A DNA stretch of 64,000 nucleotides. Source: Penium margaritaceum. Lineage: Eukaryota > Streptophyta > Zygnematophyceae > Desmidiales > Peniaceae. Position numbers and translations under genes: made by a program. Below, in pieces: positions 9,760 through 21,789 of the stretch; the first letter of the stretch is position 1; every line of letters begins with the position of its first letter. The notes beneath the pieces are model-generated. The model saw only the letters and a list, made by a program, of their open reading frames with translations. It was not told the origin of the DNA and made no database searches. The stretch covers positions 159,316-223,315 of the forward strand of contig SZWC01001168.1 of the NCBI GenBank assembly GCA_023375785.1. Direction: 5' to 3'.

Positions 9760-12700
9760 CCATAGTCAGAGTGCACTGAGTCTACATTCTTTTATACAAA
9801 ACTGCTCCTTCTCACGGATCACTGGCTGGGTACAGAAATCAGCAACCTGCGTGCTGGTTGGAGTAGAATTAGCACCCTCCCACACCATGTGCCTGATGAA
9901 TTGATAAGCGATGTCAATGCTCTTGCTGCGAGCATGGTGCTCGGGGTTCTTGGCGAGTACAATGGTGCTCTGGTTATCGACGCAGATGCAAAGTGGGACT
10001 GTTGTACTCCCACTCATCTTCACCATGAGACACTGAAGCCAAATTGCTTCCTTGACTCCAAAACTGAGTGAGACGTACTCAGCTTCTATCCTTGAGGTGG
10101 CCACGACCACCCACTAGTTGCTGCACCAGCCGATGGTACAGCCATTCATGAGAAACACATGTCTAGAAATGGACTTGTGGTTCTCAAAGTTGAAGGCCAA
10201 TCTACATATGTGTAGCTGATAATGCTGTTATTGTTACAATTGTAGGTGATACCTACATTGATGGTTCCTGCAACATAGTGGAAGATTCGCTTCACAGCCT
10301 TTTGGTGCTCAAGTTCAGGATTAGCTATGTGCTGGCTCACAGCACTCACAACCGATGTGAGGTCTGGCCTGGTTGCCACCATCAGGTTCATGAGACTGCC
10401 GTCGGCACTCTGGTACTTCTGCCGCTCAGCTGCATTGGCTTCTCTATTAAAGTTCACAAGGTATTGTCGCATCTCCAGCGACGTACCTATTGGTTTGGCC
10501 TCTGTCATGCCGAACCGTTGCAGGACGTCCTTGATAAAGCGACTCTGTTGCAGTGAAAGAGAGCGTGATTTGTGGTCATGCGTGATCTAGATACTGATGA
10601 AGTATAATGCCTTTCTGAAGTCAGACATATGGAAGCACTCGTGCATGCCTTCCTTGAACTCATGTAGTACAGACATATTATTGGAAAGGAGGAGCATGTC
10701 ATCCCCATAGAAAGTGATAATGAGGATCTCATGCCCATGCTACGAACGATAGACGTTGTAGTAATTCTCGCTACGGTCGAACCCTATGCACTGCAGCACC
10801 ATATCCAACTTCTGATTCCAAGCATGTGACGCTTGCTTGTAGCCGTACAACGACTTCTGTAACTTGCAAACCAGGTGCTTCTGGCCATCCATGACAAACC
10901 CCTTTGGCTGCTCCATGTAGATCTGCTCCTCCAAGTCACCATTCGAGAATGCTGTCCTGATATCCATGTGGTGAACCTCGAAGTCCTCAGCTTCTACATA
11001 AAGGAGGAACATGTGCATAGAGGCAAACCTTTCAACATAAAGGTTTCTGTGTAGTCGATGCCCTCCATTGCGAGTATCCCTTGGCGACCAACCTTGTCTT
11101 GTGTTTTTCCAGGTTGCCATCTTCTCCCTGCTTCATCTTGAATACCCATTTGCACTTGATCACTTTGTGTCCAGGTGGACGTTCAGTCAGCTCCTACATG
11201 GCGTTGTCTAGCTGTGAATGTATCTCTTAATGTATGGCTTCCATCCATTCTGCTGCAGCTGGTACAGCCATGACCTCCTTGCATGATATCAGCTCATCTC
11301 AGTCTGCTATAACCGCAAAGTTCATCTGCTCTCATTTTTGCACCTTCCACAAATGGTCGTGCTCACCAGGCTTGTAGCACATCCTAAGAAGAAACTGTGA
11401 CCTAGTGCTAGAGCATTAGCATGCGGGTGGCGCGGTGCTGCTGGCACAACTACTACTGCTGGCGGTACTACATCTCTTTCCACTGCCTTTTTTCATGAGG
11501 TCGTTGTATCTATTGGATCAGTCATGGAAGAGGAGACAGGTTCTCCCACTGTCACAAAGGAGGAAGGATCATAAGAGACTGGGTCAAGAAGGATTTTTGC
11601 TCCCACTGCCTTGTCAACTACTGGTTTTGCTGCCTCTTGATAAATGATGATGGTGCAAATGATGGTACTTTTGTTGAAAATGACATCCTTTGAAATGATA
11701 ACGTAGCCAGTATCCCTCTCATAGAGGCGATACGCCTTACTTGCCACATCAGTATATGTACACTTTTTATGTCCTATTTCTGTCATTTCTCCTTTGGCAC
11801 GTGCATGTGTGCCAAGCTGCCAAACGCACAAAGATGACCCATGCTCAGCTTATTCTAGAACCATGCCTCATACGGTGTCATCAACTCTTGGGTCTTCGTT
11901 GGACTACGGTTCTTTTTTTAGACCGTAGTACTCATGGCTTCATTCAAGAAGTCATTAGTTAGCCAGGCCGTGTGTACCATGGAGCACGCCGACTCCACAA
12001 TGGTGCGGTTGGTGCATTGTGCTACGGCGTTTTGCTGCAGCAAGTATGGCACACTACGTTATACCTTGATGCCAACTATTGTAAAGTAGTCCTGGAAGTC
12101 TCTACTTAGGTACTCATTGCCATAGTCGCTGCACAGCTCCTTGATCTTCTTGCCGGTCTGGTTTTCTTCCATTGTCTTGAACTCCTTGAACGTGTCAATG
12201 CCCTGTTCCTTGGAAGCAAGAGAGTATACAACAGTTTAATAGTTGAAATATTCAATAAGTATTAGGAATTATCTAGAGCCTTGAAAGATCTATGTAGACC
12301 AACTTCCGCACCTCTTTTGTACATTGTCATATTCAAAAAAATGTGTTGTTGTGCTACTTCCTCTCCAAACTAACGATGCACAACTGCTGCTCGAAGTTGG
12401 GGATGGTGGGTAAGTCATGCACCATTTACTTCGCTTTAAGCTGTTGCAAGGTGCACATGCCAATGTGGCCATAGCGCGCATGCCAGATCTCGACATCTGT
12501 TGACACGTAGGATCTTAGTTATTCCCAGCAGGCAGTACATGTCCTCTCCAGTGTCCTTGTTGAGGATGTAGCCATAGTCATCGTCAAATACGATGTGCAA
12601 TCCTGTATTGGTGATAGAGGAGACTGAGAGGAGGTTGAATGCAACATCAGGTATGTCCAGCACGCCATGGAATACTCCTATTTCAATGCTACGTGGTTCT

Positions 12701-12960
12701 CCAACCACATCTCTACAATCCCAATCCCCTTGGTATACACAATCCGATTATGACCCTAAGCAATAGGACAAGAGGAAATCAACAGTAGCTGCGCTAACCA
12801 CTCCTTGTGGTTCTTCAGACTTTTAACTCACCCTGAGTCCATGTACCATGTGACGTCTCCCTTCTCGACCTGTGACATGTCCGACATCGTCATGAAAAAT
12901 CAGTCACACACCTCCTTTGCCACGTTTATGTTGCCAAAGAGGCACACTCCAGCCTGGTTC
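9760..12960 (-). pseudogene. A4 pol remains (RNase H, RT, integrase, protease)
   Basis: RNase H shows SRIEAEYVSLSFGVKEAIWLQ and the DNQSTIVLAKNPEHHAR-type segment (9766-10110). RT shows ATRPDLTSVVSAVSQH (10146-10508) and a QKLDMVLQCIGFDRSENYYNVY-type segment (10740-11120). The linker and integrase lie at 11493-12250. The pre-integrase piece ETGEDMYCLLG...IWHARYGHIG-like sequence lies at 12436-12708. The order confirms Copia. It is non-functional and damaged in many places. Confidence 0.8.
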
Positions 12961-13241
12961 TGTTGGATTTGGAGGAGAGAGAAAGCCTTGGAGCAGCGAG
13001 CATGTGGAACTGAAAGGACATGAGTTGTGCTAAAGAATGGTTAATGAATCAATCAAAATGATGGAGTACATATAGAGCTAGAGCTTGGCCAAGTCAGTCC
13101 TCTCACAAGCCACACCACTCAGCCATGGAGGCTAAGGCTCACACACTAGAGTCCAAAATCTCACACAAGAGAGGACATTAGCCTAGGAATCAGTTAGACC
13201 AGTCACACACAACTAAGAGAGCTAGAGAATTCTCTCATGGC
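12961..13241 (-). repeat. A5 3' LTR, left part
   Basis: Begins TGTTGGATTTGGAGG exactly where A4 sequence ends (GCCTGGTTC) and is homologous to the first 280 bp of other minus-oriented group A LTRs. It is cut by the B1 insertion, and LTR sequence resumes at 27795. Confidence 0.8.
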
Positions 13242-13280
13242 TGACAAAAACTACTTCTAAGTAAGAAGTAGTTTTTGTCA
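13242..13280. repeat. Perfect 17-bp hairpin at the outer edge of B1
   Basis: TGACAAAAACTACTTCT (13242-13258), loop AAGTA, then AGAAGTAGTTTTTGTCA (13264-13280). The last five bases are also the LTR terminus of B1. The other B1 LTR end near 18784 has no such hairpin, and other group A LTRs lack it at this point. It may be a copying scar of the insertion or a tiny foldback. Confidence 0.8.
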
Positions 13281-14047
13281 ACCTGCTTGAGGCAACAGTC
13301 TAGAAAATGGGTTCCAACACAATGGTTCCCGCCGACCGCTCTTGGTATTGCAACCAAGAGATGATATCACCCTTAGAGCCAAGGTTCCACACTGAGCAGT
13401 TCATACGAATCACTTCCTTGCACTGTGTCCTTAGCACCTGGTCACTTTTGCGCGAGGAGTGCACTCCTGGGGCTTAGACTAACCAATGCTTCTTTAGTGT
13501 CTGCCTCTAGTGGATAAATCTGTTAGGAGTCTCACATATTAGAACTGTACTCAATGACGGGTAACTGACAGGTTCTTATAGTCCTAGAGCCAGCCTCTAG
13601 CATAAGCGCGTAGTGGCTCCTTGGATGAGCCACTTTGGGGGCAATTTGGATTGCGTCATCCCCCCTTGCCTACATGGGGCTCCCTGTGACTGCCAAGTGG
13701 CGCCAGCCACCAGGATGGACCTTGCAATGTTCTAAGATGTCTCTTAAAACCTTCCTATCCCCCTTTTGGTCACAAAGACAATTAGTCACCAGGCTGGGAT
13801 TTGACCCAGTGACCTCTCGCTCCAGAGATTAACCATGGAACGTCTAAGCCACAAGGAGTTGTCATAGGTAGTATTTTCTGGCTATATTATCCAGATTAGA
13901 CCAAAGGGACATGCTCCAAAGGTGTAGTGCATGCCGTGTATATCTGGACCAGACTTAGGGGATTTACTCCAAGAGAACAGTGCATGCCTAGTCCGTCCTG
14001 TACCTGTCCAAATGTCAGCCATGGACAAGGAGCATATCAGGTCAACA
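13276..14047 (-). repeat. 3' LTR of B1
   Basis: 772 bp, in element sense starting TGTTGACCTGATATGC and ending GGTTGACA. It matches the solo LTR at 7435-8204. It includes the tRNA-like module at about 13793-13862 (minus). Adjacent at 14048-14063 is the purine tract GGTGCAAGGGAGAGTT in element sense. Confidence 0.88.
13793..13862 (-). other. tRNA-like module in B1 3' LTR
   Basis: In element sense it has TGGCTTAGACG (A box, all consensus positions met), a CTC...GAG pair, AGGTCACTGGG and GGGTCAAATCC (B box, one mismatch). TGGG/CCCA and GTCAC pairing around the B box mimic a T arm. It is too divergent to be a working tRNA. Confidence 0.55.
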
Positions 14048-14063
14048 AACTCTCCCTTGCACC

Positions 14064-17000
14064 TTTGTCCATTAGCTATGAGATCTCCTCTCTCTCCAGT
14101 AGTCTTCGCCCCAGTCTTTGTCCGCTGCATTAACCATGACGATGCCTCGAATACTTGCAGAGTGCAATTCACTGTCCAGCACCTTTGTCATGCAATCTGC
14201 GAGCATCTTCTTGGTCTCCATGTATTCCAGGTCCACAATCTCCTTTGCGACCAGGTCACGTGAGAAGTGGTACCTGATGTCGATGTACTTGGTGCGCCTG
14301 AAGATGACATCATCCTGTGCCATTTTCATGGTGCTCATGTTGTCGATGCGGACCTTTGTTGCCTCCGATTGTGGCACTATCATCTTGGCAAGCAAACTGC
14401 GTAACCACTGAGTCTCCTTGCATGCTTCTCACAGAGCGATGTACTCTGCCACAGCGGTAGAGAGGGAGACATAGTCTTGCTTTCTGCTTGCCTAAGAGAT
14501 TGCACCACCGTTCAAGAGGCACACAAAGCCCGAGGTGGACTTTCTGTCATCGACTCTTCCTCCCCTGTCGGCGTCTGTGTAGCATACCAGCCGCAGCAGG
14601 TCAGATCCTTCTTAGCCTCCAAACTGGAGTCCCATGTGTCGGGTCTTCTATAGATAGCGCATGATACGTTTGACTGCTTGCCAATGCTGTGGCCCTAGAT
14701 TGGCCACAAACCTGCTCACTTGTCCCACAGCATAGCAAATGTCAGGGTGTGTTCCTACCATGGTATACATGAGGCTGCCAACAGCAGACTGGTAGGGAAT
14801 GTTCTCCATCTCACACCGTTTTGCTTCCATGCTGGGGCTCATGGAGGAGGAGAGCTTGATGTCTGTAGTCATGGGTGTGCTGATGGGCTTGTAGTCCTCC
14901 ATGTTGTAGCGCTTGAGGACTTCCATGATGTACTTGGTCTGGTTCAACTTGATGGTACTTGCTTCTTGATTGCGGTGGACGGCAATCCCCAGGTAGAACT
15001 CGAGCGGACCCATGTCCTTCATCTTGAACCTGTTGCTGAGTTCTGTCTTTAGTTTTATCAAAGGCTCGACCGATTACAAGACGATGATTAGGTCATCCAC
15101 GTACAGTGTAACCAGTATCAAGCCTTGCTCATCCTCCCGCGCAGAGACACTAGGGTCATTCTCGCAGTGCGTGAAGGTAAGCCTGGCAATGAAGCCGTCC
15201 ATCTCCTTGTACCACATCCTTCGGGCCTGTTTCAGCCCGTAGAGTGTTTTGACCAGTTTGCAAACCTTGCCCTCTGGAGCTTTCACTCCCTCGAGCATTT
15301 CCATTAGCACTTCTTCGTCTAGCTTCCCGTAGAGGAAAGCTGTCTTGACATCCATCTGGTGGTCCTCCAGATCGTTTGCAGCAGCGATGCCCAACATGGA
15401 TCTGATGGAGACAAAGGTGACGACAGGCGCGAAGGTCTCCTTGTACTTTGAGCCTGCACGCTCGGAAAACCCCTTCGCCACAACTCTTGCCTTGTACTTG
15501 TCGGTGGTACCTTCCTGCTTGAAATGTTTCCAAAGTACCCACTTTGACCCCACCACGTGTGTGTTTGGGGGCCTGTCCACCATAACCCATGTCCCGTTCT
15601 CTTCAATGGATGCGAGTTCGCTATCCATTGCCTCCTTCTACTTGGCCGCATGTGGCATGTTCATAGCCTCCGTTACGGTCACAAGCTCTCCCTGAGACAT
15701 GCATGAGTAGCTGAGTCCGGTCCATTCCGCACTCTGAGCATCGTACTTGGGCGAAGGTTTATTCTAGCGCGTGCTACGCCAAAATGTTGCTAGTGGTGCT
15801 TCAAGGCTTAGTTGCTTCTATTACTCTTGTGCTGCAAGTGATCCGTTGTTTGGGGAAGAGCCACTGGCCTAAGAGTTTGACTCAGAGGCCTCGAACGGCT
15901 CAGACTCAGTTTCAGAGTTCGTCGTTGTGTCAGCCTGCACAGCCACTCTTCCTGCAGCACCATTCTTTAGTGGCACCATCTGCCAATTTTCTGGTGCCTG
16001 ATCACCTGACTCGAGCAACACAACCCACTCTCCCGAGTTCGGAGCATGGACAAGGTCCAGCGACTCTCCCTTGCCAAGCGTCCTTTCATCAAACTCGACA
16101 TCTCGGCTCCTGATGAGCTTTCCAGCCGCTTGGTCCCACAGCCTGTATGCCTTATGTGCGGTGTCGTATCCGACCATTACACACTTACGAGTACGTTCAT
16201 CCAGTTCGCCACTTCCTTCTTCTTCTTCGACCTTTGCCCAGGCAGTACAGCCAAAGACCCTCAATTGTGAGGCATCTGGCTTCTTCCCTGACCAAGCATC
16301 CTTTGGCGTCCTGAGCTGCTTATCTTGCTACTTCTTACCACGCCTTCCAAGCGTGGCTGCCAGAGTGAGATTCACAAGGTAGCAAGCAGTTCTTGCAGCT
16401 TCAGCCCAGAAGCAAGGTGGGAGTTTGGCGTCAAAGAGCATGCTTCATGTCATGCCCAGGATAGTCTGGTTCATCCGTTCGGCTACGCCATTGCTCTGGG
16501 GGATGTAAGGCGTGATGGTCTGGTGGTTGATGTCGTGCTTTCTCAACCAGCCTTTGCACGCCTTGTACTCACCACCGATGTCTGTGCACACTGCCTTGAC
16601 CTTCGTGCTTGTCTGTCGATCTACCATCGCGTTAAACTCTTGGAGCTTCTCCTTGACCTCTCCCTTCGTCTTGAGGAAGTAGATCCACATCTTGCAAGTG
16701 TGGTCATCGATGAAGGTCAAGAAGTACTTGCTGCCACCATTTGATGGGGTGCGAAATGGTCCACACACATCAGAGTGAATCAGGTCCAAGATTCCTACCG
16801 CACGTTGCCCATTACGCTCAAAAGGCTTTCTCTTTGCCTTGCCTTGTAGGCATGGCTCACACTGCTTTTTGCACTTTCCCTCATCCTTGGCCTTGCATCC
16901 CTCCATCCCATGAACCATTTTGTGCTGCTGCATAGCTTGCAGTGTGCTGTCGCCCAAATGGCCAAACCGCCTGTGCCACAGCTCAGCATCTATGTTGGTG

Positions 17001-17540
17001 GAGCTGGCCGCCATGGTGACGGCTTGTGGTGGAACATCAGGCTCAAGAGACTTGGGCTCTTTAACCGCCGCATATCCCTCATTTGTACTTTCAAGGGGTT
17101 TGGTCTACTGCACGTAGAGCCCATCAACTCTTGGGACCTGTGCGATAAGACTCTCCTTGGGATAGGAGATCTTAATGTCCTTGTTCTTCACAATCACGGC
17201 CTCCTCCTCCGTGAAGACGACTGTCATGTCATGGTCCGTGATTTTGGACACTGACAAGAGGTTTGCCGCAAAAGACGGCATGTAGACGACGTTCTCGAGC
17301 TTCAAATCTTTTTTAGCACCGTTCACGTTGATGCTGATCAACTTATCTCCCTCGCCTTGCGCATGGACAAGACTGCCGTTGGCACACCTGAAGCGACGTT
17401 CAGTGTCCCCAATGGAGATGAACCCATCCTTCTCCCTTGAACAGTGGTGGTTCGTGCCAGAATCGAGCCCATAGGCTCCACGCTTGAGTAGTGCTGCTCC
17501 CTTGGTTGCCGGCACGCTCTCAGCCATAATGTTTGTCAAC
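14064..17540 (-). pseudogene. B1 pol remains (protease, integrase, RT, RNase H)
   Basis: Protease/pre-integrase at 17105-17539 shows YGLDSGTNHH, a DSG-type aspartic protease site. Integrase at 16445-17014 shows LWHRRFGHLG, DLIHSDVCGPF, ICTDIGGEYK-like and YIPQSNGVAERMNQT. RT at 15074-15628 shows WVMVDRPPNTHVVGSKWV, DVKTAFLYGKL and LYVDDLII; RNase H lies at 14072-14530. The order protease-integrase-RT-RNase H is that of Copia. Codon-level decay is moderate, with a handful of breaks. Confidence 0.88.
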
Positions 17541-18394
17541 TCCTTCTTACCCTTTCCTTTGCCCTCATATCTACCACAATGATCTCCGTCTTCCTTCTTG
17601 GGCGCCTTGCACTCCCGTGCCCAGTGCCCAGGCTTGCCACAGTTATGGCACTTCCTACGACACTTTGAACTCTTTCCACCGCCACGCCACCATTACCTTT
17701 TCCTCCACCGCCACCGCTTCCACTGCTACTCTGACCAGAAGAGGAATTGTTGCCACGACCACTGTACTGTGAAGCATAGGCTGAAATGTTAGCCTCATTA
17801 CTGCTGTGACACATGGCTTCGTTGCGCACGTACTCGGACACTGCCTCATATGTCAAATCCCCCTCCTTCCAACCGCCAAAGACGGTGATCAAAGGACCCC
17901 ATCTTTCAGGTAGCGCCATGAGGAGGATCATGGCCTGCATGTTGGTGTCAATTTCCCAGTTCATTTGGGTCATTTGCTACATCAGTCCTTGGAACTACAA
18001 CAGGAAGTCCGGAATCAACTCTCCCTCGCTCACCCTCATCGAAATCAGCTTTTGTAGAATGAAGAGGTGATTTGCACGAGCTGTTGATTGGTGTACACGT
18101 GCAAGTTTTGCATAAGTCTTTGATGCATGTGTGATACCTTGGAGGTGGACATGCTGTGACTCATGCACTGATGGCGCAAGAATCGCAAGCGCCATGTCAT
18201 TTTTGACACTCCACGCTTCATATCCAGGATCTGTTTTTGGAGGTTCAACCTCTTCTCCAAGGTAACATCTTCAAGTAGCCACGCACCCTCATGACAATCT
18301 CAAATTGCCATCTCCACAAGGGAAAACCAAACCCTGTGAACTTTGACATCCCGCCATTGACTTGCTCAAGAGTGAGCGTCGCGGGTGACGTCAT
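17536..18394 (-). pseudogene. B1 gag remains
   Basis: Read leftwards from the ATG at 18394. It has an FPLWRWQFEIVMRVRGYL-type N-terminus (a UBN2-type Gag start shared with C1 and D1), a middle section with MQAMILLMALPERWGPLI, and a glycine/serine-rich tail before a zinc-knuckle-like region near 17600-17680. The second half (17536-17973) is a long open stretch. Broken. Confidence 0.8.
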
Positions 18395-18766
18395 ACTACT
18401 TTTCTGCTTCTCTGCTTCTCTGCTTCGTTGAGGCCGATGTTGGCTGATGAAGGTTGTTGTCTGCTACCAGTTTAGAAGGTGCAGATCCGTCGCTTACCCC
18501 TTAGCCGTTGATCATTTGCAAACAGAGAAGAACGCACACTAGCGAACCCAGGGTCGTGCCTCCAAGGGCAGGGCATATCCTGGTCAGGGCCCAAGTGTCG
18601 TACCTCCAAGGGCAGAGCTTATCCTTGGCCCTTGTTCGCTAAGTGCCAGCACCCGCCGTTGGAGCTGATGGAGCAAATGGAGCAGATGGAGCTGATGGAG
18701 CTGATGCGCGCTGCAAGACAGAGAGGGCAAGAGAGTGCGCATAAGAGTTCCTTATAACTAGTCAGT
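18395..18766 (-). other. B1 leader
   Basis: About 370 bp between gag and the primer site. Around 18661-18706 it carries a short tandem of GGAGCTGAT/GGAGCAGAT-like 9-mers. Otherwise it holds nothing recognisable. Confidence 0.6.
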
Positions 18767-18781
18767 GTGAGCCAAAAACCC
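18767..18781 (-). promoter_or_regulatory. Putative half-tRNA primer site of B1
   Basis: In element sense GGGTTTTTGGCTCAC, 2 bp inside the 5' LTR. It matches 12 of 15 bases of GGGTTATGGGCCCAC, the complement of the anticodon stem-loop of plant initiator Met-tRNA. The same position in C1 and D1 matches better. Confidence 0.5.
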
Positions 18782-18783
18782 TT

Positions 18784-19080
18784 TGTCAACCTGCCTGAGG
18801 CGACGGTCTAGAAAACGGGTTCCGATACAATGGTTCACGCCGACCGCTCTTGCTATTGCAACCAAGAGATGATATCACCCTCAGAGCCAAGGTTCCACAC
18901 AGTTCATAGGAATTACTTCCTTGCACTATGTCCTTAGCACCTGGTCACTTTTGCGCGAGGAGCGAACTCCTGGGGCTTAGACCAACCAATGCTTCTTTTG
19001 TGTCTGCCTCTGGTGGACAACTCTGTTAGGAGTCTCAAAGGTAAGAACTGTACTCAATTACATGTAACTGAGGTACTTAT
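18784..19080 (-). repeat. B1 5' LTR, left part
   Basis: Begins TGTCAACCTGCC on the plus strand and matches the B-type LTR until it is cut by C1 at 19081. The last five bases, CTTAT, are the target duplication of C1. The LTR continues at 27324. Confidence 0.88.
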
Positions 19081-19838
19081 TGTCACTCCGCACTTGGCCA
19101 CGGTCTACAATAAACGGCGCCGACAGGCCAACCGCCGACCGCCCTTGGTATTTCAACCAAGGTAGAGATCACCCACGGAGTGGTGTTTTTACACTGAAAG
19201 GTTCAGTTAGCTTGTCCCAACCGTGGCCGGAGAGTGTTCCAAATTCTCACCCAACTGGCAATACTACACACCAACGTGTGCAATTGCACTTGTTTACCCT
19301 CTTTCTTGGTGGCCAACAAGGGATTAATTTTCTCCCAAGTCTCAAGAGTAAGAGATGATACATGATCACATGCAAATGACAGGCCTTATATAGTCTTTGG
19401 TCAGTGCTCCCAGTGGCTCCTTCGAGGGGCCTCCCCCCAATGCCACCCTAGACAGTGTCATCAACTTTGATGACATGGCACCCTCTACGACCGCCAAGTG
19501 GCGCTTGATCCACCTTGGACCTTAGAGGCTTCTAGGAAGCTTCCTTGACCCTTTTTAGTCACAAAGAATATTTGGTCCTGGCGGGATTCGACCCCGCACC
19601 TCTCGCTTACGAGTCGGCACCTTCACCCACTAGGCTGTAGGAAGTTGTCCTAAGGAGCATGCACTAGGTAGACTACCAAGAGTAGACCAAGGGGACTTAC
19701 TCCACAAGGATGAGTAGTGAATGCCTTGTCTCTCTCAACCACTCTTGCATGTCGCTCGGGGACTTGCGCTACAAGTACAGTGCATACCCAGTCTAAACCT
19801 TCCGCTGAATGGACCAGGGGCATACAGAAAACATAGCA
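19081..19838 (-). repeat. 3' LTR of C1
   Basis: 758 bp, in element sense starting TGCTATGTTTTC and ending GGAGTGACA. It shares the GCATGCACTG...AAGTCCCCTTGGTCTA block and the downstream tRNA-like module with B and D LTRs, but is otherwise divergent. Confidence 0.85.
19570..19645 (-). other. tRNA-like module in C1 3' LTR (best preserved)
   Basis: In element sense: CAGCCTAGTGG (A box, one mismatch), GCC...GGT able to form a D stem, CTCG-TAAG-CGAG hairpin, then GCGGG-GTCGAAT-CCCGC, a perfect 5-bp T stem with a 7-base loop and near-perfect B box. TCCT and AGGA can still pair at the acceptor position. It resembles a degenerate tRNA or SINE head and begins about 200 bp into the LTR. It is not seen in the shorter 5' LTR copy. 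Confidence 0.65.
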
Positions 19839-21051
19839 AACTCTCCCTTGCACCTGCGCCCATCTGCGGCTAGATTCCTACTGCGGCCATGGGCCCAGCG
19901 ATGTCGGCCACCTGTGAAGTAGGCCGCCCGTTCAGCCCTCGTCTGCTGCACTCACCATCCGGATGCCCCGTGCCCCTGCCATGTGTGGGTCACTGTCCAG
20001 CGGCTTCGTCAGGAAGTCCACGAGCATGTGCTTGGTCGCGATGTACTGCATATCCACCACTCCCTTGGCGACGAGGTCGTGCGTGTAGTGATAGCAGATG
20101 TCGATGTGCTTGGTCTGCCTGGAGAGGGTGTCCTTGAACGCAATGTCCATCTTGCTCTGGTTGTCGACGTGGACGACCGTGGCCTCCTTCTATGGTGCGT
20201 GCATCTCAGCGAGCAAGCTGCATAGCCATTGCGTCTCCTTCCACACCTCAAACAGCGCCACGTACTCAGCTTTTGCGGTTGAGATGGAGACACAATCTTG
20301 CTTGCGGCTGGCCCACGACACAGCGCCGCCGTTCACAAGGCACACAAAGCCCGAGGTGGATTTCCTATCATCCATGTTGCCTCCAAATTCTACGTCGTTG
20401 TAGCACTTGAGGCGCAAAGGGTCTGTTCCTTGAAGGCCGCCGTACTGCAGCCCCATGTGCCGTGTCTTGTTGAGATAGCGCAAAATGCGCTTCACGGCCT
20501 GCCAGTGGAGTGGCCCAGGGTCGGCCACGAACCGACTGACTAGCCCCACAGCAAAGAAGATGTCCGGCCGCGTGCCAACCATGGCATACATGATGCTACC
20601 CACCGCAGAATAGTACGGCACATCCTGCATTTCACGGCGCTCGGCTTCCGTACTGGGGGAATGGCGGAGGTGAGATTGCACTCCGTGGGGAGAGGAGTGC
20701 TGAGGGATTTGGCGTCTTCCATGCCATAGCGCCAAAACACCTCTGAGATGTACTTTGTCCGGTTGAGCTCGATGGTGCCTGCAGCTCAGTAGCGATGTAT
20801 GGCAATGCCCAAGTAGTACTCGAGCTCGCCCATGTCCTTCATCTGAAACCGCCCATGCAGCTTCTCCTTGAGGGCCTCGAGGGCCTTCATGGAGGTGGAG
20901 GCCAGAATCAGGTCATCCACGTACAGCGCTACCAGCAACAGCCCCTGGTCATCCGCACGCACATAAACACTGGGGTCGTTGTGGCAGTGCGAGAAGCCAA
21001 GGCCAGCCATGATGCTGTCCATCTCCTTGTACCAGATCCTTGGGACCTGTT

Positions 21052-21789
21052 TGTTGGATGTGGAGTAGAGAGGGAGCCTTGCAGCAACAAGCATATGGGA
21101 CTGGAAGGGCATCACTTGTGCTGAAGAATGGTTATTGAATCACTCAAAATGATGGAGTACATATAGACTTAGAGCTTGGGCAAGTCAGCCCTCTCACAAG
21201 CCACGCCACTTAGCCATGGAGGCTAAGGCTCACACACTAGAGTCCATAATCTCACACAAGGGAGCAAATCAGCCTAGCAATCAGGCTGACCACTCACACA
21301 CGACCTAGAGAGCTATAGAATGCTATCATGACACACTCCTAGTGGTCACATAACCCACAATCCCATGGAGAATCGCCATGTGTCCATGGCTAGCACACAA
21401 GGATCTCACCTCACCTAAAACGTAAGGAGAGGTACCTTTTTCCTAGTCAGCACACTCTGACAAGGCAACCCTAGAATCTAAGACCTTTTTGGATATTTCC
21501 CCCGTCAGGTCTTGACCCTGGATCTCTTGCAAGTTTCTTTTCTCAGACTAAGGCATGGAGCCATCGCCCATGGTCACCCGGATATCAGCGGTCGATGACC
21601 CCGGAAACTATGAAAATTCATATCTCCCAATCCGACCGCTGGATCGGCCTCAAACTTGGACCATAGACATTTTGCCACCTGACCTTTCCAATGGCAAAGT
21701 CGGATCGACAATCGGAGCAGGCATCTGGTAATTTTGTGGAACTTGCTCTTGTGGACCTGAAACTGGGCCGGATGGCTCCTTTCTCAACA
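21052..21789 (-). repeat. 3' LTR of A2
   Basis: Plus-strand ends TGTTGGATGTGG and TTCTCAACA. By eye it differs from the 5' copy at about 5-7% of sites in the first 165 bp, suggesting a moderate age. Confidence 0.88.

Larger units (their letters stand above)
9091..12960 (-). mobile_element. A4: Copia (group A) element, 3' LTR to protease, broken
   Basis: Minus-strand element inserted in the RT start of A3. From left: 3' LTR (9091-9746, left edge imprecise), polypurine tract, RNase H and RT (about 9760-11160), linker and integrase (about 11430-12250), gag-pre-integrase and protease (about 12300-12960). At 12961 it is cut by the LTR of A5. Gag and 5' LTR are not seen. Multiple breaks are present. 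Confidence 0.8.

Noticed and set aside
19570-19645. Genuine tRNA gene
   Set aside because: The T arm and boxes are good, but the acceptor stem and anticodon arm do not pair as in a tRNA, and it is embedded in an LTR.
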